DNA of 54,858 bases from CAYHWW01 sp964360145 (GCA_964360145.1 CAYHWW010000004.1:1-54858); one strand, 5' to 3'. Counted from the first letter of the stretch, positions 1 to 9,626 are shown. Notes: generated from the letters alone by a model not told the origin. A program made the numbers and translations.

Positions 1-2
1 CT

Positions 3-773
3 CTTATTACTGGTTACGATGAACGCACGCTCCAGCGCGTAGAGATATATCGAAGCAACTATCCCCAGCTTGACAGGTTCATCGCCAACCCTCTCGCCCC
101 CATTGAGGGGATATCGGTAATCTCAATGACTTACTTCATGGATAACTACCTTGAGTTTTGTGAGCATGGCATGCGAACCTTACCAAATCATCAAAGCCAC
201 TGCAGAGACTATGCTGCGTGGCAGGCGCGGCTTGCAGCTTTCAGTGATGAGGATCTGGTGCTATTTTTGAATCGTTACCATGCTGGCAGGCTAGGCCCTA
301 GTAACGAAACACTCTTGTCTGATCCTGACTCTGAGTTTCATCGCAGGATCGTAAGGGCGATGCCCTTTCTCACAGACCCCGCCCAAGTGACCTACGAGAT
401 CGCTCGGCCCTTTCCCCAGGGCCATGGCAACCAAGCTGCAACAGCGGGCTTAATGACAACAAGCGCTCGTCATACGCTTTCACCCAACGTTTATTATCGC
501 GCAAGAGTCATCTACCATGACAACGCAGAGCATCGCCGAGCCATGCTCCGTCAATTTCCTCCCCCATACCCTGCGACTTATTGCGGAAATCCAGCCGATA
601 AGGCCTCCCTTCCTAACTATCCATCCCTGCTGCAAGACATCGTGGCTTATATCCAATCCAGTGCATATGCTGGAAGCGATAGCAGAGAGCGTGCACTGTA
701 TTATTGCCTACACCCCTGGGGAATAGACCCTACCACCACCCCGGACCTCGCCCGCGCTATCCGGGTGCTCTGA
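3..773 (+). CDS. Hypothetical protein, 5' end outside window
   Basis: The frame is open from the first complete codon at position 3, so the first internal ATG (126) is probably not the true start and the gene begins upstream of the window. The visible 256 residues are rich in aromatic residues, proline and histidine. I see no signal peptide, membrane segment or catalytic motif I can name. It ends 15 bp from the convergent stop of the next gene. Function not recognised. Confidence 0.6.
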   Translation, partial: LITGYDERTLQRVEIYRSNYPQLDRFIANPLAPIEGISVISMTYFMDNYLEFCEHGMRTLPNHQSHCRDYAAWQARLAAFSDEDLVLFLNRYHAGRLGPSNETLLSDPDSEFHRRIVRAMPFLTDPAQVTYEIARPFPQGHGNQAATAGLMTTSARHTLSPNVYYRARVIYHDNAEHRRAMLRQFPPPYPATYCGNPADKASLPNYPSLLQDIVAYIQSSAYAGSDSRERALYYCLHPWGIDPTTTPDLARAIRVL

Positions 774-787
774 CCCGGCTTCGGGCC

Positions 788-1156
788 CTAATGCAGATGA
801 GCGACGTCGTCGCCGCTCTGTTCCTCGGCGTAGGTGAACTCCAGCTCCTTGCCGTTCTTCTTGACGTTGACGATCCACATTTTACCCCGCGCCAACGTGA
901 AGACATCTGAGTCGAGGCGCAAGAAAAGCTTAAGAGGGTCATCATCGTCGGATTGCACTTTCAAAAGCCCTGAAGCCAGCAGGCGGTTCTGGAGCATTTC
1001 CGGGGAGACAAAATCCTTGCTGAGCTTGCGGCGGTAATCGTCCAGCTGGAAATAAACTTCGGGCTGGTAGGCGAACAAAGTCGACAGCCAGTTCTTGAGG
1101 ATGTTTGATAGAGACATCTTCTGCAGCGAGGCTTCCATGCCAGTTGAGTTTTCCAT
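788..1156 (-). CDS. Small hypothetical protein (122 aa)
   Basis: An acidic, soluble protein with a helical N-terminal half containing a W-L-S-T-L-F segment and a C-terminal half with alternating charged and hydrophobic residues suggesting beta strands (residues 75-110). An AGAGGA Shine-Dalgarno-like run precedes the ATG at 1156, supporting this start. No domain recognised. It is divergent from the YdbH-like operon and convergent with the gene ending at 773. Confidence 0.6.
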   Translation of the reverse strand: MENSTGMEASLQKMSLSNILKNWLSTLFAYQPEVYFQLDDYRRKLSKDFVSPEMLQNRLLASGLLKVQSDDDDPLKLFLRLDSDVFTLARGKMWIVNVKKNGKELEFTYAEEQSGDDVAHLH

Positions 1157-1240
1157 GAGGGTGTCCTCTTCTCATACTCAGGGTCTCGCTGCTTTCAGCG
1201 TGATGCAAGACCTGTCCTGAAATAAAGTCCACCTATCAAT

Positions 1241-3073
1241 ATGAGATCAAACATGAAACGGCTCGTGCTTGCCGCTGGGGTGATGCTTCTGCTGCTCGGT
1301 GCAGTCACCTTTTTCGTGCGGCGCGTAACAGCTCTGCAGGCGGCCCGCTTCATCGTGGAAAAAGCGGGGCTTCCCGTGAACCTTCGCTCTGCCCATTGGG
1401 ACGCGACATGGAGTGGACTGCGACGGGGCGAGGTGCCCCGCGTGCAAGTATCCGGCAATGTATCAGACGTTCTCTCTTTCGACCTGGATACACCGGTACG
1501 GTTCAGGTGGCACAAGGAACATCTCTCCTTGATGCTGGGCCCGGACATGCAGCTCTCCGTCCATCTCCCAAACCTCAAAGCAGCGGTGGAAGCAAAGGGT
1601 CAGATGGATTTGGACATCGCCAAAAACATGCTCTCCCTCCGGTGGACTCTCACCTCCACTAAAACCATCGAGCATGATTTTGGTGCGGCACAAATCGCAC
1701 TGGATGGCCCATCCACCACTGGATCACTCACGTCGGCAAATGGCCTCGTCAAATATGATGTCACTCTCCATAGCGTCGGTACCCAGGGCCTTTGGGAACA
1801 GCGCTTTATCGACGTTGGGCCTCTCTCCATCACCGCTCAAGGCGAGGGGCCACTGCCCAAAGTAATTTTCCAGATGAAAACACCATGGCCCGTGACGGGG
1901 TCCGCAACCTACCGCAACGGTTCGTGGACAGCCGAGCTTAGCGGCCGCCTCGACGCGGCTCACCTCAAGAAGGTTCTCCCAGACGCCGTTCAGGGCAAGG
2001 GCGCTTTGACCTTTTCCGCCCTGCTTGATCCAGCAGGCCTGAGAAACGCGAAGCTGCGGGGGCACTTCAAAGAAGTAAAACTGGGACCATTGACCTGTGA
2101 AAGCATGCGCCTCACAGGAACCGCACGGAGTGTTCCCAAAATTTCCATCGCCATTGAGGCCACTCAGCCCATCACCTGCACGGCCCCATCCCCACTCGGT
2201 GGGGTGTTGCATTGGAGCAAAGTCAGTGTCTCCCTTCGTGATGGTGTCATGCAGGCCCATGGCTCTCTGCGCGGTGAAGGCTTCACTCTTGCCGGCATGC
2301 AACGAGCATTTTGCATCCTACCCAAGAAGCCGCTACCGGGGCCCGTGGAGTTCCACTACCCAGAAATCGAAATCAAGGGATCCAGTCTTTCAGCCCAGGG
2401 TGCGCTGCACGCCTCTCTTTGGGGTGGCCAGCTCGCCCTGGGCAACATCAACGCCCGGTGGAGCGACGTTTCTCGGGCAGATTTTTCCGCGTCACTTTCC
2501 AACGCTGACCTCAAAGTAATCTCTGATTGGCTGGATTTCGGCCAAGTCACCGGGCGCCTGGACATCGTCGCGGAGAACACTGAAGTCGCCATTACAGGGT
2601 TGGGCACACTGCCCCTCCAATATGACTTTTCAATCAAGGGCGGCAGCGAAGGCGGTCGGCGACTCAACTTTTCCGCGGAAGCCCTGGATAACCTCATGGA
2701 CATGATGGGCGTCAAGGACGCCGCGTCAAATCCCATGGCATCCTTCGCCTTCAAAGCCTGGCGCTTCTTTGGCGGTGTCTTCGGCTTCATGAATAACATG
2801 GATTATTTCGGGTTCAGGGCACGCACACAGCGTGGTTTCACTACGTTGACGACCTTCGATCCGCTGGGAGCAAAAAATCATTACTTAATCCATGGCATCT
2901 CCTTTAAAATGCCCATCAAGTCCACTGGTGGCGATGGGGACATCTACCCCATCATCATGAAGACCGGAGACTTCCAGTCTTGGCTCTGGGCCCGGGTGGC
3001 CTGGTTCAAATCGAGAAACAAGGAGAGCGCCCATGAAAAAAGCGATTCTGAAGAGTGCGTCCCGCTATTTTAA
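1241..3073 (+). CDS. YdbH/AsmA-like envelope protein (putative intermembrane lipid transport)
   Basis: A 610-residue protein with one N-terminal membrane anchor (about residues 8-27) followed by a long periplasmic region of repeated amphipathic beta strands, as in AsmA-like proteins that bridge inner and outer membrane and carry phospholipids. The strongest clue is context: the next gene is a DUF1318 (YdbL) lipoprotein, matching the ydbH-ynbE-ydbL operon of enterobacteria. It is shorter than E. coli YdbH (about 880 aa). The ATG at 1253 is an alternative start. It overlaps the next gene by 41 bp, suggesting translational coupling. Assignment to YdbH rather than another AsmA-clan family is inference. 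Confidence 0.6.
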   Translation: MRSNMKRLVLAAGVMLLLLGAVTFFVRRVTALQAARFIVEKAGLPVNLRSAHWDATWSGLRRGEVPRVQVSGNVSDVLSFDLDTPVRFRWHKEHLSLMLGPDMQLSVHLPNLKAAVEAKGQMDLDIAKNMLSLRWTLTSTKTIEHDFGAAQIALDGPSTTGSLTSANGLVKYDVTLHSVGTQGLWEQRFIDVGPLSITAQGEGPLPKVIFQMKTPWPVTGSATYRNGSWTAELSGRLDAAHLKKVLPDAVQGKGALTFSALLDPAGLRNAKLRGHFKEVKLGPLTCESMRLTGTARSVPKISIAIEATQPITCTAPSPLGGVLHWSKVSVSLRDGVMQAHGSLRGEGFTLAGMQRAFCILPKKPLPGPVEFHYPEIEIKGSSLSAQGALHASLWGGQLALGNINARWSDVSRADFSASLSNADLKVISDWLDFGQVTGRLDIVAENTEVAITGLGTLPLQYDFSIKGGSEGGRRLNFSAEALDNLMDMMGVKDAASNPMASFAFKAWRFFGGVFGFMNNMDYFGFRARTQRGFTTLTTFDPLGAKNHYLIHGISFKMPIKSTGGDGDIYPIIMKTGDFQSWLWARVAWFKSRNKESAHEKSDSEECVPLF

Positions 3074-3641
3074 GAGCGCAGCTCTCTTATCGACACTGCT
3101 GGGGGCTGCCGCCTGCATCACCGTCAACGTGTACTTCCCGGAAGGGGCCGTGCAGCGCGCTGCCGACGATTTTGTGAAGGATCTCTACGAGAAAACACCG
3201 AAACAACAGGGCCCCGCCGGCGCCACCAAGCCCAGCCCTGGCGCATCGCTCATGGAGCACCTGCTTTTGCCCTACGCCCATGCAGCGGATGAAATCACGA
3301 CAAATACCCCCACCGCCCAAGCCATCAAAGCCCGCATGGCCGCACGGGTTGGAGATCTTTCCGCATTTAAAACCAAGGGCGTCATCGGTGAAACCAATGA
3401 CGGCAACGTGATTGTCAAGGATGCGGCGGGTTTGGCCCTTAAAGACCGCGCCGCGGTGGAAAAACTAATCACAGCGGAAAACCAGGACCGCGCCACCCTT
3501 TATGATGAAGTGCAGAGGACGAACCAACTCAATGATCGTGGTCAAACCAAGATCCGCCACACCTTCTCTAAAGCCTTCCAAGAACACTCCCCCGCGGGCA
3601 CATGGGTGCAGGGTGAATCTGGCGGCTGGAACAGAAAGTAA
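3033..3641 (+). CDS. DUF1318 (YdbL-family) lipoprotein with YnbE-like N-terminus
   Basis: The first 27 residues form a lipoprotein leader ending in A-A-A before Cys28, followed by I-T-V-N-V-Y-F-P-E, typical of the lipidated start of DUF1318 proteins and reminiscent of YnbE. The C-terminal half (about residues 95-200) is the YdbL domain, with the V-I-G-E-T-x-D-G motif and a G-x-W-V-Q-G-E-S-G-G-W end. In enterobacteria YnbE (lipoprotein) and YdbL (soluble) are separate; here both features lie in one 202-residue chain. It overlaps the YdbH-like gene by 41 bp. Likely an outer-membrane-side partner in lipid transport. Confidence 0.8.
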   Translation: MKKAILKSASRYFKSAALLSTLLGAAACITVNVYFPEGAVQRAADDFVKDLYEKTPKQQGPAGATKPSPGASLMEHLLLPYAHAADEITTNTPTAQAIKARMAARVGDLSAFKTKGVIGETNDGNVIVKDAAGLALKDRAAVEKLITAENQDRATLYDEVQRTNQLNDRGQTKIRHTFSKAFQEHSPAGTWVQGESGGWNRK

Positions 3642-3657
3642 GGGTTAGGGATCGCAC

Positions 3658-4356
3658 ATGAATAAATCCGTGGCGGTGGTGTTCACCAAATACAAATCCT
3701 TGCTCACGCGCCTGAAAAAGCGCGCACCGCTCTCCTTGGCTATGATGGCATGCTTGCTGCCCTTTCCTTTGGTGGCCTCTGGGGAAAAGAGCGTCAATGG
3801 CACCCCTGCTCATGTGGCACTGGTGTATCTGTCTTTGAGCGCCCTATTCGCGGCCTTCGCCCTGCAAGTCTATTACAGCGGCTCGATCATCGAAGATGCT
3901 CTTTCTAAAACCATCGGCGAAAAACCCCCGGCCTGGAAGAAGTTCCTGCGGCACTTGCCCGGCAATCTCATTCTCTCCATGGCACTGGAGGCAGCAGGTC
4001 TAGTGCCATTTTTCTTCACCGGTTATATGAAAAACGAACGCGGTGCTGGCCCCACGGCCCTTGTGTTGGGGCAGATGGTGATGGCCATCCCTTTGTTCGC
4101 TTTATCCGTGGAGCTCTGGTTCCGCTATTTTCGATGGCATGGCCTGCGCTGCATCACTCAGCCCATGGAACGCAAAGCATTTCTCAAGCGCTACAAGGCG
4201 CCGGTACTCGCTCTGCTACTGGTATTTCTGCCCATGGCGGCTCTCCCGGAGTGGGGGTGGGGCCTGGCGGTTGCCTCTGTCGCTACCACTGCGGTGACCG
4301 TGACTCTCCTGGAATGCCTGGGTCTGGAACTTGAGCGGCTGGTAGCCCAACAGTGA
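3658..4356 (+). CDS. Integral membrane protein, unknown function
   Basis: 232 residues with about five hydrophobic segments: about 25-42, 52-70, 100-120, 130-150, and a pair at 178-215. An A-rich/AGGG stretch precedes the ATG at 3658. It sits 16 bp after the YdbL-like gene and overlaps the following glycosyltransferase by four bases (GTGA), so it is probably in the same transcript. No family recognised; a role in envelope biogenesis is only suggested by neighbours. Confidence 0.65.
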   Translation: MNKSVAVVFTKYKSLLTRLKKRAPLSLAMMACLLPFPLVASGEKSVNGTPAHVALVYLSLSALFAAFALQVYYSGSIIEDALSKTIGEKPPAWKKFLRHLPGNLILSMALEAAGLVPFFFTGYMKNERGAGPTALVLGQMVMAIPLFALSVELWFRYFRWHGLRCITQPMERKAFLKRYKAPVLALLLVFLPMAALPEWGWGLAVASVATTAVTVTLLECLGLELERLVAQQ

Positions 4357-5336
4357 CCCGAGGGCAGCGCGTTTTTCACTTCAGTCCCCTTGATCTCACG
4401 CAGACCGGCGGCGTGGAGATGCACATCAATAGGCTCGTCTCGGAATGCCCCGCCTTCGGTTGGCCCGCATCTGCAGGCCTGGAGCCCCAACAAGATTTTT
4501 GGGCTGACGGTGGCCCTCGGTTGCTGCACTCCCACGGAGATCGCATTCCCCCGTGGCGGCTCATCGAACGGTTCGGCATGAGATCCTGGGTTCATACGCT
4601 CCACGGTACCTCCAGCGGCAGAGCCCTCGCATGTCATGAAATCTTTGGCCTTCGTAATTATCTTTCCGCCGCGAAAGAAGCGCTGCCATGCTGGTTCGCC
4701 GCTGGCATCATCTGCGTCTCGCCCGCTGTACATGAACAAGCACGACGTCACTTCGCCATGCCTTCCTGGCGCCATTTTTCAGTCATACCCAATGGCGCGG
4801 ACAATCCCAGCGGGGATGGCGCGCTCTATGCCGCATACAAGCCCTACGTACTCTTTCTGGGGCGAGGCGATGATCGCGTTAAGAACGCGCAGGGTCTCAT
4901 CGCTGCCTGGCAAAAAACGCGCATGACGAATCCGTCTGCCCACCTCCTCGTCGCGCCCTCTCGCGGCTTTCCTAAAGATGAAGAACGCATCGTGGCCTTT
5001 GACACCATCACAACACGGGAGAAATCTTCTCTCATTTCTGGGGCGGCGGCTGTGGTGATCCCCTCATTCTACGAGGCTGACTCCATCGTCGCATGGGAGG
5101 CCATGGCCCACGGCACACCCGTCATCGCATCCGCGTCCATCGGTGTACGACCATTTTTGGAGCGCTACGGCGCCCACACCTTCATTGAACCCCGGAATGA
5201 AACCGCCTTGGCCGCGGCCCTTGCTTCAGCCCTTGCCCCGTCTGCCGTTGCTCGCACTACGCCGCTTCTCAGAAGCTGGAGCGACGTTGCTAAAGAAACG
5301 ACGGTATTCTATGCAACGCTTAGCAAAGGTTGCTGA
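4353..5336 (+). CDS. Glycosyltransferase, GT4-like (GT-B fold)
   Basis: Starts at GTG inside the stop of the preceding gene (GTGA overlap). The N-terminal G-G-V-E-M-H loop, an H-T-L-H-G-T segment near residue 75, and a C-terminal half with L-G-R-G-D-D-R-V-K-N and the donor-binding E-A-D-S-I-V-A-W-E motif followed by A-M-A-H-G-T-P-V-I are characteristic of GT4 retaining transferases. 327 residues is slightly short for the family. Probably acts at the cytoplasmic face on a lipid-linked glycan or LPS core. Its 3' end overlaps the convergent glycosyltransferase by 17 bp. Confidence 0.85.
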   Translation: MTRGQRVFHFSPLDLTQTGGVEMHINRLVSECPAFGWPASAGLEPQQDFWADGGPRLLHSHGDRIPPWRLIERFGMRSWVHTLHGTSSGRALACHEIFGLRNYLSAAKEALPCWFAAGIICVSPAVHEQARRHFAMPSWRHFSVIPNGADNPSGDGALYAAYKPYVLFLGRGDDRVKNAQGLIAAWQKTRMTNPSAHLLVAPSRGFPKDEERIVAFDTITTREKSSLISGAAAVVIPSFYEADSIVAWEAMAHGTPVIASASIGVRPFLERYGAHTFIEPRNETALAAALASALAPSAVARTTPLLRSWSDVAKETTVFYATLSKGC

Positions 5337-6462
5337 GAAATTTCTCGAGGGCTTGTACCCGGTGCGTCCATCCCCGTTCGCGGGCCCAGATGACCCCAGC
5401 AAGACGTCGCTCCGTAGTCGTGGGGCCAGAGGTGAGTTCACGCAGCAATTCCTCAAGGGACGCCGCCGCCGCGGGCTCATCACCGGCTGGAGTCAACCAC
5501 GCAGCCTCCGGCGGCAGCCTCAAAGAAGCGGTGTACTGCCCCTCCGTGGCCCAAACCGCGGCACCGCAGGAACAGGCGGAGAGAAACGTGGATCTGCGCT
5601 CAGAGAGCCCTTGTTCGAAGGGCAGGACAACCGCATCAGCAGCGATAAGAATATCTTTGTAAAGCTCATCAGGCGCTTCGGGCAACCAAAAGAAGCGGTT
5701 CCCCAATGCGGCTCTGAACTTCGTGATGCGCTCATCAGCAAACTGTCGATCCCGCTCTTTCGGGCCTAGCCCGCCCATGAGGAGAAAGCGGAACGGCGCG
5801 GCGCGCCCCGACGTGGCGCCACACCAGCGCTCAAGAAACTCAATGCCCTTGCCCGCTGTGATCATCCCGCCATGAACGAGGAGTGGACCGCTGCCTTCGG
5901 AGATAAATTTTCCAACCACGTGACTTGCCAAGCGTGCCCGCGCCTTATCCCTCTCCGACTCCAAGGTGGTCGCCGTGGGCAATGAGAATAAAGCTTCATT
6001 CCAAAGAGTCGGCCCCAGGGGATACCTGAGAAATGGCTTACCCCAAGACGCGATGAACCCCTCGTCCGCCTGCGTGTTCACCAATAACCCATGGGCCAGC
6101 TGGGCCGCCATAAAGGCGCGCATGCGCCAATGGACAGGGGCCTCCGAATATTCGTGAATATTGAGCAGCAGCCTGCTGCGGGGCGCACGCACACGAAGGG
6201 CTGCCATGGTGACGAGGGCGTTCCAGGGTTTGCGACGCTCAAAAAGGGATGGCATGTGAATAAGAATGTAAGGTGGCGCACCGCCAGGGGGCAGCATCGG
6301 GTAACGCCAGGTTCCTTCATCCGGCTCTATGAAGTTTACCTTCCAGCCCGCGGCCTCGAAACCAGCCCCCTCAGCACGGGCAAAGGCGCCCACGGAGCAA
6401 ACCTTGGTTCGGGGTGACCCGATGGCTATGCCGACGTGGCGGGAATGCTGGTGGCTGTTCAT
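5320..6462 (-). CDS. Glycosyltransferase, GT-B fold
   Basis: 380 residues with a G-S-P-R-T N-terminal loop, a central V-H-G-G-M-I-T-A-G-K-G motif (about residue 215) like the glycine-rich donor site of GT-B enzymes, and a C-terminal V-V-L-P-F-E-Q-G-L-S-E segment resembling the donor-sugar site. Acceptor and sugar cannot be predicted. It shares an ATGA overlap with the upstream epimerase, so the two are translationally coupled and the epimerase may supply its nucleotide sugar. Confidence 0.75.
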   Translation of the reverse strand: MNSHQHSRHVGIAIGSPRTKVCSVGAFARAEGAGFEAAGWKVNFIEPDEGTWRYPMLPPGGAPPYILIHMPSLFERRKPWNALVTMAALRVRAPRSRLLLNIHEYSEAPVHWRMRAFMAAQLAHGLLVNTQADEGFIASWGKPFLRYPLGPTLWNEALFSLPTATTLESERDKARARLASHVVGKFISEGSGPLLVHGGMITAGKGIEFLERWCGATSGRAAPFRFLLMGGLGPKERDRQFADERITKFRAALGNRFFWLPEAPDELYKDILIAADAVVLPFEQGLSERRSTFLSACSCGAAVWATEGQYTASLRLPPEAAWLTPAGDEPAAAASLEELLRELTSGPTTTERRLAGVIWARERGWTHRVQALEKFLSNLC

Positions 6463-7520
6463 AGATAGCGCGGGAGGCGCTCCCGGTAGAAATCCACTGT
6501 AGTCTTCAGGCCTTCATCGAATGTGATACGCGGCGTCCAACCCAGTATTCTCTGGGCCTCAGAGGAATCCGCGACGAAATCACCGGTTTCGATGGCCTTT
6601 CGTTCCTTGGGCCAGGGCACCATTTCCACATGCCCCTTACCAACAGCGGCGACGACCTTGTGCGCGCAATCCACAAAACGCTCTGGGCGCCCGGAGGCCA
6701 CATTGAACACAGCATAGGGCACATGCTCGCCCGTGAGTCGATGACGGCCCGGTTTACCGTTGTCAGGCAACGCAACAGCATACAAACCAGCGGCCATGAA
6801 AGCATCCACGGCATCATCGATGTAGAGATAGTCCCGCAACTGCTCCCCAGTACCGAACACTTTGATCGGCTTGCCCTGCAAGCAAAGGCTCACGAACCAG
6901 TTCAGGATGCCGTACTTGCCGTGGCGCATTTGATGCCGGGGCCCAAAAGAATTTGTGAGCCGCACGGACACGGAGGGAATGCCGTGAACCCGGGCATACA
7001 CGGCACCGTAGTATTCTGAGGCCATTTTGTTGACGCCGTAGACATCAACAGGGTTTGGCAAAACGGTTTCAGTGGCGGGGCTTTGCAGCGGCGCCCCCAC
7101 GACGGCTCGTGTGCTTACGTAGACTACGGCGGGGGTCTTGCCCCCATTGCCAATGGCCGTCTTGCACCCCTCCAAGAGAGACAACGTCCCTTCGCAATTG
7201 AAACGAAGGTCCAGCCAGGGATCGACCATGGAGTCCACATGGGAACACTGTGCCGCGGAGTGGAAAATCACGTCGGCCGCCGAGGCAAGCTCCGCCATGA
7301 GGGCACGATCCGTGATGTCGCCCCGCACGACGCGGACCGCTTCGCGAAACCCATCGAAGTTGGCGTCATTGGCACCATAATCAGGGTGGTAGTTGTCCAG
7401 GATGGTGACCTGGGCCCCCTGTTTCACCAAACCTGCCGCGAGGTTGCTGCCAACAAAGCCGGCTCCGCCGGTGATGAGCACATTACGCCGGGCCCATTGA
7501 CCCGCAATTCCTGTGGACAT
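6459..7520 (-). CDS. NAD-dependent nucleotide-sugar epimerase/dehydratase (extended SDR)
   Basis: Rossmann G-G-A-G-F-V-G motif at the N-terminus, acidic D-N after the second strand, an S-T-R segment and catalytic Y-x-x-x-K (Y-G-V-N-K) near residue 160 identify an extended short-chain dehydrogenase of the UDP-glucose 4-epimerase/dTDP-glucose dehydratase group. I place the start at the ATG at 7520; a GTG at 7538 is also possible and neither has a clear ribosome-binding site. Substrate unknown, but the gene overlaps a downstream glycosyltransferase by four bases. Only 35 bp separate it from the divergent GT9 gene. Confidence 0.88.
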   Translation of the reverse strand: MSTGIAGQWARRNVLITGGAGFVGSNLAAGLVKQGAQVTILDNYHPDYGANDANFDGFREAVRVVRGDITDRALMAELASAADVIFHSAAQCSHVDSMVDPWLDLRFNCEGTLSLLEGCKTAIGNGGKTPAVVYVSTRAVVGAPLQSPATETVLPNPVDVYGVNKMASEYYGAVYARVHGIPSVSVRLTNSFGPRHQMRHGKYGILNWFVSLCLQGKPIKVFGTGEQLRDYLYIDDAVDAFMAAGLYAVALPDNGKPGRHRLTGEHVPYAVFNVASGRPERFVDCAHKVVAAVGKGHVEMVPWPKERKAIETGDFVADSSEAQRILGWTPRITFDEGLKTTVDFYRERLPRYL

Positions 7521-7555
7521 AGACCACGGTTGTAGCACAGTCTGAATTTGTTCTC

Positions 7556-8605
7556 ATGCGCCATCTCCTGGTCATCAAACTGGCTGCCATCGGCGACGTG
7601 ACCATCGCCACCCAGGCGCTGGCCAGCCGCGGCGGCGCTCTCAAATCCGGATCCTGGACCGTGCATTGGATCCTGGATCACGGACTTGTCCCCTATGCTC
7701 GGGCGCTCCACGAAGAACTTGGCCTACCCGTGCGGTACTACGGGATCAACTCCGCGGCGCTATTCCGCGGCAGCAAGATCCGACAAATATGGGAAGCCCT
7801 ACGCGTGGCTGCCATTGTGCGTTTTATCCGCCCAGATATGGCGGCAGTGCTCCACCGCGACGACCGCTATGCACGTCTGTTGAAATTGGCAGGGGTCCAG
7901 CGCATGGAGCTTATGCCAAGGAAGACCGCTCGGGAGTCCGGCGCCATGGAGGCTCTTTTCGAACGCCTCGGGTTGGTGGCTGATACTCCTGAAACGGTCG
8001 GCGTCGTGGCAACCACAAAAAACAGCTGTCGCCGGAAACTGCGCATCGGCATTCTCGTCGGCGGGGGCCGCAACCAGAAAGTGCTGTACCGCGAAAAGAC
8101 CTGGCCCCACTTTGGGGATCTCGCGCTAATACTGGCCCGTTCAGGCCGTTATGAGATCTCCCTCTTTGGCGCATCTGAAGATCGCGCGGCCGCTGATGAA
8201 ATCATGGAGCGCCTGGAGAAGGAAATGCCCCATGAGGCTTCGGCCTATGATTTCGTAGGGGCCCTTATGCTTGAACAGCTTCCAGGGGCCATCCGCCAAC
8301 TGGACGCCTTGCTGAGCGTAGACACGGGGCCCGCTCACTTGGCTGCTTTACTCTTCGATAAGCCCCACCAACGGGTTTTCACCCTCTTTGGGCCCACGGA
8401 CCCTGAGGTGTGGGCTCCCACTCCTCGTGGCCCGGCTCGAGTCGTAGTCCTAACTCAAAAGCTTGAGTGTGCCCCCTGCTACAAAAATGACGGAGCCTTC
8501 ACCACCTGCCGCTTCAGTGGACGGGAGTTCGCTAAGTGCATGACTGAACTCAATGCCGTGGATGTCTACACCACCATGGATCGAGAACTCACCCAGCCGT
8601 CTTAA
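7556..8605 (+). CDS. Glycosyltransferase family 9 (ADP-heptose:LPS heptosyltransferase-like)
   Basis: The N-terminal start M-R-H-L-L-V-I-K-L-A-A-I-G-D-V is the GT9 signature, and the C-terminal half carries S-V-D-T-G-P-A-H-L-A-A followed by F-G-P-T-D-P, the ADP-heptose binding elements, and a late C-x-x-C pair (C-A-P-C). 349 residues is normal length. It probably adds a heptose to LPS inner core at the cytoplasmic face of the inner membrane. The 3' end overlaps the convergent sigma-54 regulator gene by 17 bp. Confidence 0.9.
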   Translation: MRHLLVIKLAAIGDVTIATQALASRGGALKSGSWTVHWILDHGLVPYARALHEELGLPVRYYGINSAALFRGSKIRQIWEALRVAAIVRFIRPDMAAVLHRDDRYARLLKLAGVQRMELMPRKTARESGAMEALFERLGLVADTPETVGVVATTKNSCRRKLRIGILVGGGRNQKVLYREKTWPHFGDLALILARSGRYEISLFGASEDRAAADEIMERLEKEMPHEASAYDFVGALMLEQLPGAIRQLDALLSVDTGPAHLAALLFDKPHQRVFTLFGPTDPEVWAPTPRGPARVVVLTQKLECAPCYKNDGAFTTCRFSGREFAKCMTELNAVDVYTTMDRELTQPS

Positions 8606-9626
8606 GGTTTTTCCAGTTGATGGCGTGTTTGCGAATTTTCTCAGTTAGAGAAACCTTGTTCAGCCCTATTTGACGGCTGGTGCGGTTGATCTGCCCGCCA
8701 CAGACCCGCAGCAAATGCTCTAGGTACATGCGCTCGAAGCAGTCCTTCGTCGCGTGATAGCTCATATGAATGGGAAGCTCCAACTTACCGATGACTGGCG
8801 AAGTCTCTACGCTGTCTTCATGCTTCATGAGTTCCTCCTGAATGGCTTTCGAACCGATGGCTGTATGCGCCCTTACCACGCGAGGCAGTGACGCTGCCCG
8901 AAGGACGGTTGTAGACTCAACACCACATGCAAACTCCATGGCGTTTTCCAGCTCCCGAATATTGCCCGGCCACGAATAAGCGACGAGGAGCCATTCCGCG
9001 GCGGGCTCGATTGACAGCACGGGCCGGCCCAATCGTTCGCAAATACGCGTGAGAAATGAGCGTGATAAAGATCTGATGCGGAGAGTGTCTCCACGAAGAG
9101 GGGCCATATCAATATGGAATACCTTTAAGCGATGGTAGAGATCCTCACGAAATTCGCCACGGGTAGCCGCTTTCGCCAGGTCCCTGTTGGTGGCGGCGAT
9201 GATTCGGACGTCCACCACGATCTCTCGATTGGCTCCAATGGGCACGATGCGCTTGTACTGAATGAAATCCAGCAGCTTTGCCTGCAAGCGCAGCGGGAGC
9301 TCGCCCACCTCGTCAAGAAAGAGCGTGCCACCAGCGCACGCCTCAATACGGCCCACGCGTCGGCTATCAGCACCAGTGAATGAACCTTTTTCATGGCCAA
9401 AAAGCTCGGACTCCAAAAGGCCCTCGCTGAGGGTTGCCAGATTGATCTTATGAAATCGTCCCAGACGTCTCATGGGGCTTGTCTCGTGCATGCGCAAAGC
9501 CAAGTGAGACTTGCCCGTGCCGGTGGGCCCCGTAATGAGCAGCGTTGCATCCACCGCATTGGAGGCGAGCAGTATGGTTCTGTCCTCCAGCGTAAAATCC
9601 CCAAAAGCATCCATTGCGTCGCCCAT
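8589..9626 (-). CDS. Sigma-54-dependent activator, AAA+ core without receiver domain
   Basis: 345 residues beginning almost directly with the AAA+ domain: Walker A G-P-T-G-T-G-K-S at 33-40, the sigma-54 contact loop as G-S-F-T-G-A at 81-86 (the usual form is GAFTGA), Walker B L-F-L-D-E-V-G near 103, and an arginine-containing W-P-G-N-I-R-E-L motif near 222. The C-terminal 50 residues look like a Fis-type helix-turn-helix. There is no N-terminal sensor or receiver, so control is by a partner or by abundance, as in PspF-like activators. It lies 103 bp downstream of an NtrC-type regulator on the same strand. Confidence 0.9.
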   Translation of the reverse strand: MGDAMDAFGDFTLEDRTILLASNAVDATLLITGPTGTGKSHLALRMHETSPMRRLGRFHKINLATLSEGLLESELFGHEKGSFTGADSRRVGRIEACAGGTLFLDEVGELPLRLQAKLLDFIQYKRIVPIGANREIVVDVRIIAATNRDLAKAATRGEFREDLYHRLKVFHIDMAPLRGDTLRIRSLSRSFLTRICERLGRPVLSIEPAAEWLLVAYSWPGNIRELENAMEFACGVESTTVLRAASLPRVVRAHTAIGSKAIQEELMKHEDSVETSPVIGKLELPIHMSYHATKDCFERMYLEHLLRVCGGQINRTSRQIGLNKVSLTEKIRKHAINWKNLKTAG

